Notes under the pieces: model-generated
Told to the model about the DNA's origin: nothing
What the model saw: the letters and a program-made list of their open reading frames with translations, nothing else
Database searches by the model: none
Made by a program: the position numbers and the translations under genes
Shown: positions 33,111-44,499 of the stretch, piece after piece
Layout: each line of letters opens with the position of its first letter
Position numbering within the stretch: the stretch's first letter is position 1
Assembly (NCBI RefSeq): GCF_018143015.1
Contig: NC_054741.1
Location: 65,136,697 to 65,200,696, forward strand
Origin: Lytechinus variegatus
Taxonomy: Eukaryota > Echinodermata > Echinoidea > Temnopleuroida > Toxopneustidae
DNA: 64,000 nt
Direction: 5' to 3'

Positions 33111-36100
33111 TTATGCAACAGAGACCTTATTAGCTGGCATGAAACCTACATCACCTAACGTTCTAAGTGAGACACGCCCACTGGGACGCAGTGAAAGCCA
33201 TGTTATACTACCGTGATACAAACTCATGCGAAGCCAAGCCTCAGGCGGGAACTGCATTGCTCTGCAATGTGAAAAGAAAATGGGAAAATAGCTCGATTAC
33301 TTTGTTAATCATTCGCCTATAGGTTACTTTAACAAAATACTATGAAAACAGTCATTAAATGAACACAATGAAGAGACTGAATAATTACGGGTAAGTACAA
33401 TGCTTTTCATACTAAAATATTAACATTTCTTTTGTTCAAGCCATCCACGATATATAAAGATTAATTCATCTTGAAGATGATCTCAGAATGGAGTGAACTT
33501 ATCTAAAATCTAATTTCTGAAATATGGTTAACAGGCATGCAAGTAATCAAACTATATTCAATTTAAACTTCTGTTACTATCTTGTCATTTATGATAAAAG
33601 TATTAAAAAGGATTAAATTTGCAATTAAGAATCTCCCAGGTCTTTATGTATTTAATCTTTTCATTGGGTTAACGCAATTTATGCAAAGGGTCATTTTCAA
33701 ACGTGAGTGACACGACAATCGGAGAGGTTTAAGGGCTCATATCTTCAAACTTAAAGGTTATGAATCAATCATGACTACTATATTATATACAATGTAGGAC
33801 TGGCATGGGCCACTGCGAGTTTGATTTGAATTCAACAATTTGTTTAGTAGATATGATTAAAAAACGGTGCGTGAGTGACACGACAAATTTTGGACATGGG
33901 TTTCTGACCACTAACACATATGGTTGGATTCGTGCCCAAGTAATTGTCATGGAGTACTGTGAGTACCAGTAAATGGACATAAATAGTGTACCTATCTAAC
34001 ACATATAGTCAAAATCAATCAAACCTTCTCTATGGAAAATGGTACCCTCCTATATACCGTGAGTGACACGACATGCAAAACGTGAGTGACACGACAAGTG
34101 CAAAAATACAACATTTATCTCAACATTGAAAGTATTTTTTGCATGATGTAGAAAAGTAAAATACCATTAACCAAAAAACAAGCTTAATTACATAATAACT
34201 GCTTTCTTTAAAGTTCATAATATGTCATCCTGATGTTTTATTCTTGGTTTATGGTCATATTTGCCCATCAACTCACATTCCCTATACCATACCACATTGT
34301 CACACTAGGGCTTCTACCACTCTCCTCTTTAGAGGAGGAGGGGGCACTTGAAGGAGGTGTTATAAGGTCTTGGCATTGACATCAACTCAAACATTCTTTT
34401 TGTGGCCTGATATCATTCAAAACTTTAACTCTTTCTCCCTATCTGTATATGAAAGTTTACAGGTTCCTACAATTCAGCATCCACAACGGATGGAATAATT
34501 TTTCCTTGTAAGAAAGGTATTCTCAATAGTCGCTAACATCATCTGGCATGGTCCCTTTATACCTCAATAGCTTTTCCCCCTCGAGGTCCAGCTCTGTTCT
34601 TATCAGGGTACCCCCCCCCAAAAAAAAAAAATGATCTACTGGTACATGGCAAGGTGGCAACCCATCCAAAGTTGCTCAAATCAAAATGCGGTCTCGGTTG
34701 GGACTTGTTGGGACCTACATGAACATGCATCATTTTGTTGTAATGAATATGTGTAACTGCAAATCTGCTCTGAACACACATCGGCCCACTTATGGTAGTT
34801 TGCTGTTCAGACCCTACATGTAGTTAATCACTAGCGGTATGAATGGTGGCCGAACAAATAATGATTTTGAACTTGGCATGTAGCTGCTTCAAGCAATATC
34901 CAAAATGTTCTATCAAATCTCAGTACATTCTCACCTGAAATGTTTGTTTTCTTGCAAATTTGTTTATTTCATGTCCTGGAATACAAGCTTTATGGCAAAT
35001 GAAAAGGTTGATTTAATCAATCAGAAGGAAAAGAAAAATATTTTCTTTTCTGAATTTGAAAAAATGTTTGGTGTTCATGGTGATCTCTTATATCTCATGT
35101 ACACTACTTTACCACTAAATTTCTGCAAATTTAAAAAAAGGATCCCTGACTTTTCTAAAGCTCTATGAGTATAACAAAGAAATAACATTGCTCAAAAGAA
35201 AGGTGAACTTTCTGCTCATTTCTGTAAATGGAGACAGTGAATGTTCGAGTAATACCTAGGTATGACTTGAAACATCACCATCACCAACCCTTTATGCATT
35301 GTAAATATGTCCATTGCTAAAGTATAGTGGTTTTTCTCTTGATAGTTTAATGATACATTCATAATTTTGTGATGATTGATTATGTTGTTATATTCTTAAT
35401 CACAGTACATTCACCAAAATATGAATTAGGATCCGAGTCTTCAAACCAATGGAAAATTGTCAGGATTTTTTAAACCAAGGCAACCACGGAGAGGAGAGAA
35501 AATAGATGAACTCAATGTCAAATTCAATATTTCCATAAAAAGGAGTAAAATTAGGAAGATGGAGGAAATTATTAGCCTAAAATAGGCCTAAATGATGTCA
35601 GGAACAACATTTTGACTGTATCCCTGGTAAAACGCTTCAAAAATTACTGGATGTCCTTTTTATAGACAATATAATACCGTGAGTGACACGACATTTCGTG
35701 AGTGACACGACATTGTGAGTGACACGACACAACTTTAACAGATAATTTTAGCTTTACCTTAACACATTGGACCAAGTTACTTTATATACAATAAGGTACA
35801 GATAAACTGTATTTGCTCCAGTACTGGGATAAATTAATTTTCAGAATACACAGCTCTAGAAAACTTTTTGCATTTAAAACGTGAGTGACACGACAACCAG
35901 TTTTGAAAACTTCGAAACCCAATTTTTTTCAGAAAAACACTTCACAGAATTTTTTTTGCTATTTAGGAGTTAGATACAATACACAGCTTGTATCTTGCCA
36001 ACAAATGTGCTTCTAATACAAATTTTATATTGTGATAGGCAATATGTGAATTTTAATGCAAAAATCAACATTTTGTAACATTTAATTTCCCTTGCATAAA

Positions 36101-39100
36101 ATTCACTGTATCTCAAGACATAATTAATACTTTTATGTAAATGAAATGGAAAAATATACTTTAAGATGTCTAGTTTCAAAAAACATTGATGCCTAATGAT
36201 TTCTAGCAAGTTTTAATTTTCACCCCCATGTCCACTTTTGTTTGAAAATGACCAAAGGTAACATTTTCTTTAACAATTGACATTTTGAATTAAAATAGAC
36301 TATTAAATGTAAGACAATTTCAATTAAGTTTTGAAGGAATGCCATGAATACTCGTCAAATTCTGCTTTACTGCAAGCCTTGTGGTAAAATCCAAATCAGC
36401 TTAAAATCATAGCTGATGGCAAGATTTCTATGCCGTCAAGAATTGAATTTGCACTTATTCATACAGGGAGACTTATAATAGACTGGAATATTGACTTATG
36501 CATTCCACTATTTGAAGAACTTTTAAATTGGAGTGTAAATAACAATTTTGTTAAAACATACATCACAAATAGGTGGGTCTTTCCTAAAGCTGTTCGCAAG
36601 TTAAGAGCGACTTTAAGAATGACTGTTGAACTTTTCTTACGTGCCTAATACTGTTATCATCAATGGACATTCAATGTTGAGTATCATTTATCATAAGAAA
36701 GGATCATCAGTCATTCTTAAAGTCACTCTTAACTTGCAAATAGCTTTATGAAACAGGTCCCCAGGTCATTGAGTGTCTGTTGGGCTTGACGTGTCATAAA
36801 ATAGGATCATAACAGACCAGTTACCTGCATACAAAGTATCTAATGACGTTGGCATGGCATACAATGACCTCAAAGCTATCCTTCGTCTGTTCAGGGTCAG
36901 CTCGGTGGAAGTATTTCCTGAATGCAGCCTCAATCCGAGCTCCATCCTCATAGAACTGCTAGAGAATGCCAAGACAAGGGTGTCAGCAAGAGGCAAGGGA
37001 GTGTTAAAGGAAACAGATAAGACAGAAAATGTTAGCAACGAAAAGAAGACATTGCAGTTTTACAGAAATACAGACAATCTCATTCATTCCTTTTCTCCCC
37101 AAAGTTCAACTCTCTCTCTCTCTGCCTTTCTTCCTCTCTCCCACTTCCTTGCTCATTCTATCCCTCCCCGTCCCATTCCCCTCTTTCTCTGTTTCTCTCC
37201 TCTCCCTCACACACATAGACACACTCTCTAGAGCTCTCTAAATCTATAAGACTGAGGTGCAAACAGGAAAGCGAAAACATGAACAACAAACCAAATACAG
37301 AAATATCACACGTTTTAGCACAGAAATTAGGGTAATGAACGACAGTCAAGTTTTCTGTGATGAAGATCTCTACTAGGAAAAAAAACACATAATCAATAGG
37401 AAAATAATGCCTCTAGTAACCAACTTCCATTAAAAAGAACAGGCATCCAGTTATCAAAGGGCAAGTCCCCCCCCCCAAAAAAAAAAAAATGAAATAAGGA
37501 AACAAATTTCATCACAATCCCACTTATTTCCACTTAATTCCACTTATTTTTCACAAAACAATTACATGCACAACACAATATTATGCAATGAAAGATTTGA
37601 TGATGTCATTATCTAATTCATATTGTATTGGAGTGATGCCATCCATCAGTTACCTAATTTTTCTTTTTGTTTGGGTAGGTTTGAGGATGTAATTTTTCAT
37701 TCAAGAATATATGTACATATACTTTCCATTTGAGTCTACATTTCACATAAAGCTATATTGTGAAAAGCATTTAACTCACAAATCTTTGACCGAGTCAAAC
37801 AACTTTCTTTCATCCTAAGTGATTCAACTTTATTGATAGGCAAACTTACATGTATTTCATTAATTCTAAATACCTAATGGTATATTTCATTAATTACAAT
37901 AAAAAACCTTTTTCTAATAAAAGAGATTTTCATTCCTATCTTCATTCGATTCAGTATAGCATCTGAAACTGCAAATGCTCATTGTCATTGATAATCTTAT
38001 CTAACAAGAAAAAATCTAAAACTAATAATTATATACAATAAATAAAAAAGACAAAACGATTTAACTATCACCACAATAATGATCTCACCTTGACTTCCGG
38101 TTTCCAGTGACCCACTGGTGGTTCAGGGGGTATTGGTGCACCCTCTCTCAGGAGCTCACATGATTCACGAGGTACATCTGGTAGCTGTTCACAGATAATG
38201 TTTGCCGTTTCTATAGCTCTGGCCATGGTAGAGTTGATGATGGTAGTATAGGGATGGTTCAGAGCCTTCAGTCGCTTTCCTGTCATTTCGGCTTGCTCCC
38301 GTCCTGAAATATTTCACAAAGTTAAAATATTTACTACAAAATGTTAATGTAAAATTACTAAAATCCTAATCCTGCAAATTTAGAATGCACTGACTTGTCA
38401 TTGTGCAAACTTTGAAAGGTTTAGTCTTCTTTTTTTTAAATTCAAGAAACAAGGATCATTGACACTTAATCTTTTTCAATCTGTTAGTATTTTTGGTTGA
38501 ATGAATACACAGTAATAATAATGATAATAATAATAATAATAATAATAGATGGGATTTGTAATGTGCCTACCAGGTAATCCAATCTGCCTTAGTGTATTAC
38601 AGGGGTAAATACCTGCACTTTATTATTCTTAATCATAAAAAATAAAAAAAACAAATGAATAGATAAATAAACAAATCAAAAGTAAGTTACTTGAGGCAGT
38701 GCTGGATAAGAGTCTTGCTTTTATATTTTTCAAATGAAAAAAAATGTGACACCTTGTTGTCACATTCCACTTTGTGCCTCCAACTAGAGCAGAATTATTC
38801 TAGGAAGCAGGAAGTACCTACCCAATGCAGTGAGTATCCTGACATCATCAGTGATCCCATCAGTGTTGTACTGTCCATGTCTGATGAGGATCAGATGCCT
38901 GGTTGCTGTTGGTTTTGCTCCAGACAGTCTGGCTGTTGGATCCTTAGAGTCAACCTCAGTCCTGGATGGATCTATCAAGCTTTCTGGGTCTCTCCTGACA
39001 ATAAGGATATTCTTGAAATTAATCATTGTAGTTTTTGCTTGGAAAAATAACTCTTCAGGGAGCGTTTCATGAAAGTTGTCAGCACTGACAAATTGGCTTT

Positions 39101-41184
39101 CTCCGACAGTTACCATAGTAACAGTCAGAGGCAAGTGCCTCTCAGCCAATCAAAACCAAGGATTTCACTGAAATTGTCAGCACTGACAATTTAGTCAGTG
39201 CTGACAACTTTCATGAAACACCCCCCTGATTCAGGGGTGGGCAATAAATTATCAGGAAAACTTAGGCAAAGCCCTTTTTTACATGTAGGCTACAGTAAAT
39301 GACATGACAATATTGACATTGCTTAAAGAGAAATTCCAGTAGTTGCAGTAACACTTATATCATGAGAAAGTCTGTAAAACCAGGCTTAATTGTCAGTATA
39401 TCATCGAGGATCTAGATCTGGTACAGTTACATAAACTGAACTTTGTGAAATCTTGAAATCTACGCTGAAAAACGTTCACACTGAAGATCCCCAACACAGA
39501 TAGGCACACGTGGGACAGTGTATTATTATTGCTGGAATAAAGACCCGACGGAAGTGACCGAATCCGCGCTTATTTTGCTTATTTCTCAGCAATTACACAA
39601 TTTCTCGCAGAATCCTTTGGCATATATTTTTTATTCATACAAACAGACACTTGGGTGGTCATTATATTAGATTCTGTAAAAAGTCATTTTGAGATCATTA
39701 CCAAAACTGGAATTTATCTTTAATTCCTGTATTAAACGATTCAGAAACATTATAGGGTCTAGCAATATAGAATTGGTTTACAAAGTTAGTAAAGGACCTG
39801 CCCTTGAAATGAACTTTTGCACAAAAAATATTATTATTTTTCTGCATGTTCCTGGTAAAATCAGAAATTTGGTGAAGATCATGATAGTTCCAGTCAACTG
39901 AACAACAGAGCCCAGTCAATTGATGCAGATGAAAAGCCCTGGGAGCCTGCACTTGCAATCACCCTACAAATACAACTTGCCATACTCAGAATCCAGAAAT
40001 AAAGCATGCATGCAAAGTCTAGCTTAATAAGTGAATATCAGTCCCAGAATAATTAGGGGCTAGGACAAGGCCAACTAATAATTCAAAGAAATCATCTGGT
40101 ATAATGCTCATTTACAATTGAACTTCCAAGCTTTAAATATTAAATCTAAACTTCATATAATGTATTAAGTTTGACTTTGTGAAGGATTTTTATAACACAT
40201 ATTTCTTGCAGGGCAGAATGTCTCTAGCCTAACACATTTGAAGTCCGCAACCACCCTGTCTGCATTGAGTCTATGCAACATACAAAACACAGATAATCTT
40301 TTTGTTTGTTCAGTATCAGTTCTATGAACTCCATTTGTTTGTGATCTGATTTTCAATATACATCTAATCTTGAGAAATATTGCACAAGTGAGCTTGAAAA
40401 CTACAATTTTTTAGAATATTTTGGTAAGGCCTCCCAATTAGTGGAAAGTACAAAATAGGGCACAAACCTTTTCTTTTCATTAGAAAACAAGATCAATAAA
40501 AATTGTAGTTGGTTTCTCTTTTTTTTCTAGATATTAACAGTAAAATTATGGTTGCTAGACACAAAGCCCTTCTCCTCTTCCTCGTTTGGTTTGGCTGGTA
40601 ACCAGTCAGAAATGACTATTTTGCCTCTGCTTTATTTCTTTTACCGTAATTACCTCTAAGTTGGATCATGTGCCATGTTTGTGGTGGGGCCTGGGGCTAG
40701 GCTTGAGATGAGGCAGAGTCTTTCTCAGTTTCTTTCAATAACTCCTCCTAAATTTCTCAAACTTAATAGGCCTATGGCTATGGAGTATGGTAATTAAGTT
40801 TAGAATGAACAGTTTTACTAGTTTGTATCACTCACTCAGTCAGAGAAAGGATTTTTCAAATTTAACTTAATTTGAAATCTAATTATGAATGTTCTACCTC
40901 TGGATTCTACTTTCTAGAGTAAGGATAAGAAATCTGTAAATGAACTTTATATTCAGTTAAGCTCCCCACAAAAAATTCAGAATAGAACACAAAACTGACT
41001 TGTCCCAGTTGGAATCCCATCTGACACTTGGGTTGTGATTGGTAGTCCACGCCGCCAGAGCTGTGGGGAGGAATCCATCTCGCTCTCGCTGGGAATATTT
41101 CATTGCAGCTGCTCCAAACGCAACCCCACTTGAAACTCCAATTAAGAGCTTCGCGGCTCTAAAACCATGATTAAATGATGGCAT
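33111..41184 (-). CDS. PGAM5: Mitochondrial serine/threonine phosphatase PGAM5
   Basis: There are five exons on the minus strand: 41184-41000, 38994-38822, 38303-38089, 36958-36825 and 33261-33111, with consistent GT-AG borders and phases. The product is 285 residues, against 289 in human. Residues 12-28 form the N-terminal membrane segment that targets the mitochondrion. RWDSNWD at 55-61 is the WDxNWD multimerisation motif. LIRHGQY (His101) and CHANVIRY (His226) are the two catalytic histidine motifs of the phosphoglycerate-mutase fold. [20 protein letters not shown] and the C-terminal [14 protein letters not shown] are strongly conserved. PGAM5 dephosphorylates proteins such as ASK1, DRP1 and FUNDC1 and acts in mitophagy and cell-death control; it is no longer a glycolytic mutase. 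It is divergent from HGH1 across 332 bp. The last intron holds the GTGAGTGACACGACA block. Confidence 0.95.
33685..36256. mobile_element. Putative ~2.6-kb element with eight GTGAGTGACACGACA motifs
   Basis: Eight copies of GTGAGTGACACGACA, all on the plus strand, start at about 33703, 33871, 34059, 34082, 35679, 35698, 35715 and 35881. They form four near each end of the block, with none that I can see in the ~1.6 kb between. A 14-base perfect inverted repeat, GGTCATTTTCAAAC, brackets them (33689-33702 and 36240-36253). Subterminal motif clusters are typical transposase-binding sites of DNA transposons. The lack of inversion between the clusters is unusual. There is no transposase frame. The element reading is inferred. 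Confidence 0.5.
36571..36765. mobile_element. MITE, GCTGTTCGTAAGTTAAGAG family (copy 1)
   Basis: Left AAAGCTGTTCGCAAGTTAAG plus AGCGACTTTAAGAATGACTG is answered inverted by CATTCTTAAAGTCACTCTTA and ACTTGCAAATAGCTTTATGA. It is the same family as 43871-44043 and lies just 3' of PGAM5 exon 4. Confidence 0.7.
37095..37235. repeat. CT-rich low-complexity stretch
   Basis: A pyrimidine run (CTCTCTCTC and TCCCTC phrases) gives spurious open frames on both strands in PGAM5 intron 3. Confidence 0.7.
39057..39232. mobile_element. MITE, TTTCATGAAAGTTGTCAGC family
   Basis: Left GTTTCATGAAAGTTGTCAGC and ACTGACAAATT are answered inverted by AGTCAGTGCTGACAACTTTC and ATGAAACAC. The centre carries GTTACCATAGTAAC, a perfect match to the RFX X-box consensus. 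It is about 176 bp and lies in PGAM5 intron 1, 63 bases upstream (minus-strand sense) of exon 2. Confidence 0.75.
39323..39723. mobile_element. MITE, TTAAAGAGAAATTCCAG family
   Basis: Left TTAAAGAGAAATTCCAG and right CTGGAATTTATCTTTAA are inverted at 16 of 17 positions. It is 401 bp, with TTAA at both ends as in the element at 20548-21037. It is noncoding and lies in PGAM5 intron 1. Confidence 0.6.
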
Positions 41185-41516
41185 TGTTTCGATTCGGTGC
41201 AGAATATGATTTCAGAATCTGTTCAATCAAATAATTTACCAATAAAATCAAATTAAATGGAAGATTTTCCGTTACTGTCTAGGTTGTCACGCTACCGGAA
41301 GTGGAATGCTTTTTAATGGGTAGACTATTTCTAACCAGTCGTTTTTAGTGACATAATCCTACATATCAACGTGCTAAAAAAGGTCAACAAAATAAAACTT
41401 CTGCGGGCGCGGCGCGCCTATTTAGCTATAGGCGTACGTGCTCTGCTCTGCTGCAACTAGTTTCAGCTTCTAATGAATTTCTCTCTCATATTATATGATA
41501 TTTCCCCTTCATATTG
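41185..41516. promoter_or_regulatory. Shared bidirectional promoter of PGAM5 and HGH1
   Basis: Only 332 bases separate the two start codons. The interval holds an ETS site CCGGAAGT (41295-41302) and a CpG-rich core (GCGGGCGCGGCGCGCC, about 41403) with no TATA box in a suitable place. This is the usual make-up of divergent housekeeping promoters. Confidence 0.7.
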
Positions 41517-43732
41517 ATGATGGCAGATGCATCAGTTATTGAAGAACTGATTCAGTTCTTATCAGTGACAACTAGACCCGATGTCAGGGACACGGCACTC
41601 GCGCATGTGACTGGTACGACTGCAAGCAAAGAGGGGCGACTCACCATCGGGACACAGCTCTTGCCCGTAGCCGAAACTCTGGGGGAGCTTATCTGTTCGG
41701 ATGCTGTACACGAATCCCACCGAGAGCAGGCTTATCATATTGTGGTCAATTTGTCATCTGAAGATAGCTTTGCAGAAAAACTTGCCCTTGACCTGTCGTA
41801 CATATCCCATTTGCTGCAGACGATCATCAATCCTTCGAGTCCTTTTGCCAAGCAAGCATGCATGATTCTTAGCAACTTAACTCGAAACAGAGCTGGAGCA
41901 GAACGGGTCTTAAAAATTCTTCAATATGATGATGATGGAAGTCCAGCTGTTGGAATGAATAAACTGGTGGAAGCGTTTTGTAAAGAAGGTTACAATAAGA
42001 AGAACTCGAGTCTTGACTATGTAGGACCTTTATTAGCCAACCTAACTCAGCTTACCGAAGCAAGAGAATATATCTTAAACAGAGAGCGATGCATTGTACA
42101 GAGGTTACTTCCATTTACTCAGTATAAATTATCAATGGCCAGGAGAAGAGGAGTAGCAACAGCATTGAGGAACTGCTGTTTTGAAACTGGTAATGATTGG
42201 AATTAAGGGGGAAAACCTTCAGAAAAGTTTTATTTATTACTTATCCTTGTCAGCAGTCGTGTTATTCGCATTTAGTCACGTCTTTGTTCATCTACATGAT
42301 CTATGAATGAGCTGTATCGTGATTCTGCATGGCAAAATTTAGGTTTTAGGCTCATATAAGTTTTCCATAACTTGCATATTATTTTAGGTGATGACACTTG
42401 TCACTTAACGCTTTCTCTTAGAAGTACAATGATCTGTTATTTTCTACTTTTTCTATCAATAATGAAGTGAAAAATCAAGTAATACATTCTTGGATAAATT
42501 CTTTCTGAGAGAGAATTTATAGACATGGATGCACAAATAGATACTATTACTAATAGTATGAATATGTTTTTATATAATTGCAAATTATAGTATAAATATT
42601 GTGTACATACATTCATAATAATTTTTTATCCTTATCCTTACATTTGCCAGCATCTCCATTCGATATATGGATTATGGACCAAGTATGTTTTCTGAATTGA
42701 TCCCTTTTCAAACTTTTTTTATATCCTTTCAACTATTACTTAGCATCTCATGAATGGTTGTTAGGAGATGATGTGGATATCCTACCCCATCTCTTGCTTC
42801 CATTAGCTGGTCCTGAAGAGCTGAGTGAGGAGGATATGGAAGGATTACCGGATGATCTTCAGTATCTTGAGGAGACAAAGAAGAGGGAGGATGATCCTGA
42901 TATTCGTGCTATGCTATTGGAAGCAATTTATCAAGTTAGTATTTTTTTCATTCCTCTTTTTTTGTGCTAAAAATATTTCAAATAGTGTTGAAATTTGAAA
43001 GAAAACTAACCTCTTGCATTATACCCCTATAAAAAAATTGTTAAGAATGTATGTAGACTTCTACTGAAAAAATAACCCCTTTTCCTTATTAAAATAAGTT
43101 GATAATTCTAATGATGCAAAGGAGATTAGGCCCACCAATAGTACCTACCTAAATATGTATGGATATGGCTTTCATAGTCATGAAATATATAATTTTACTT
43201 ATAGTATATCATAGTAATTGATAATTTGTTTATTATTGTTCCTGATGAAACTAGATAGTCCAGTGATGACTCTTTAATTTCTTCAATAGAATACACAATT
43301 TCATTGAGAAAAACAAGTTCATATTGAACATATTCAATTTTGAAATATACATATATGTAACAGGTTACTTTAGTTCAAATATATGATTTAAGTTAATGGA
43401 TATGTCTTATTTGCTTTCATGCATAATTAAAATACAGCAAGTCTTGGTTACCACAAAATTCACTATTAAAAGCATATCATTTCTTTCAGCTCTGTGCCTC
43501 AAAAGAGGGACGGCGGATCGTGAAGGAGAAAAGAACATATGTGATCCTGAGGGAGTATCATCAGTGGGAGAAGGATGAGAAAGTTGAGAGTCTTTGTCAT
43601 CAGGTGATTGATATCCTCATCATGGATGATCCGCTACCAGGAATGGAGAATCTTAGGGATGTGGAGATACCAGAGGAGATCAAAGTAAAACTAGATCAAA
43701 AGAAGGAGGTCGAGGACCAGGAGAAAGATTGA
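41517..43732 (+). CDS. HGH1: Protein HGH1 homolog (FAM203), eEF2-folding chaperone
   Basis: There are three coding exons: 41517-42189, 42744-42934 and 43490-43732. The product is 368 residues, against 390 in human. The first codons read ATG ATG GCA; the upstream TTG is not needed. Exon 1 encodes armadillo-like helical repeats, including the conserved ACMILSNLTRN and GPLLANLTQL. Exon 2 carries EWLLGDDVDILPHLLLPLAG, then PEELSEEDMEGLPDDLQYL. Exon 3 carries RTYVILREYHQWEKDEKV and DDPLPGMENLRDVEIPEE. These blocks are signatures of the family. HGH1 is a cytosolic chaperone that works with TRiC to fold elongation factor 2. It is transcribed away from PGAM5 from the shared promoter. The downstream MITE at 43871 probably lies in or next to the 3' UTR. 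Confidence 0.95.
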
Positions 43733-43870
43733 CATTTTTTTTTAACATAGGGTGGCATAAGTTTTGAATTATTTATAGTCTGTGTCATATGTTCAGATGT
43801 GTCTTTTGATAAAGGATTAAAGATCTAAGCAAATGAGGATTTTAAAAGAAATTAATTTGTTAATAAGATG

Positions 43871-44043
43871 CCAGGTGGGTGTTTCATGAAGCTGTTCGTA
43901 AGTTAAGAGTGACTTTAAGAACGACTGGTGATCCTTTCTTGTGGTAAATGGTATATTGAATTGGTGATGGCTTAGTGTGGGGTTCACCAGTTGTTCTTAA
44001 AGTTGCTCTTAACTTATGAACAGCTTTACGAAATGGTCCCGGG
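43871..44043. mobile_element. MITE, GCTGTTCGTAAGTTAAGAG family (copy 2)
   Basis: Left AAGCTGTTCGTAAGTTAAGA and GTGACTTTAAGAACGACTGG are answered inverted by GTTCTTAAAGTTGCTCTTAA and CTTATGAACAGCTTTACG. It is 173 bp, the same family as 36571-36765. Confidence 0.75.
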
Positions 44044-44055
44044 ATTATAATTTGA

Positions 44056-44499
44056 TGAAGGGGAAGTTCACCAGAACAAAAAGCTTTTTTAATGAATAAA
44101 AAAAAAATGAAGAGAAACATATTATTAAAGGTCTCAAGAGAATCCATCATAATTAGTGAAATAATTTTTTTTTTATTTCAGATTTTGTGAGGTCACTTGA
44201 AGGCAGGTGCCCCACATTCATGTATACATTCCATATATTTACATTTTTGAATGATAACAGAATATTCATCTCATTAAAGCACATGTGATATAATTTATGA
44301 TGATATTGAATGCACAAGTATATCATTTCTTTTATTAGGATTTTATGGAATTGATATCATATGGAATAACTGCTGATGAAATTATAATTCAAAAGCTCAT
44401 AACTTTCCTCCGTGGATTTTTACCAAAATCATCATTAATGTGTTTCTGTTTTCTTAATTATTGCTATAAACAACTTGATTTCAGCATGTTCACTTTATG
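44056..44499. mobile_element. Decayed MITE of the GGGGAAGTTCACC type
   Basis: The left end GAAGGGGAAGTTCACCAGAA resembles the element at 20548. The right end CATGTTCACTTT is a weak inverse. Inner arms (AGAATCCATCATAATTAGTG against ACCAAAATCATCATTAATGT) give only partial support. Confidence 0.4.

Noticed and set aside
33689-35896. GTGAGTGACACGACA as a CRISPR or satellite
   Set aside because: Spacing is irregular, copies are few and clustered at two ends, and there are no uniform spacers.
41514-41516. Start of HGH1 at 41514
   Set aside because: That codon is TTG; the first ATG is at 41517 and gives the expected N-terminus.
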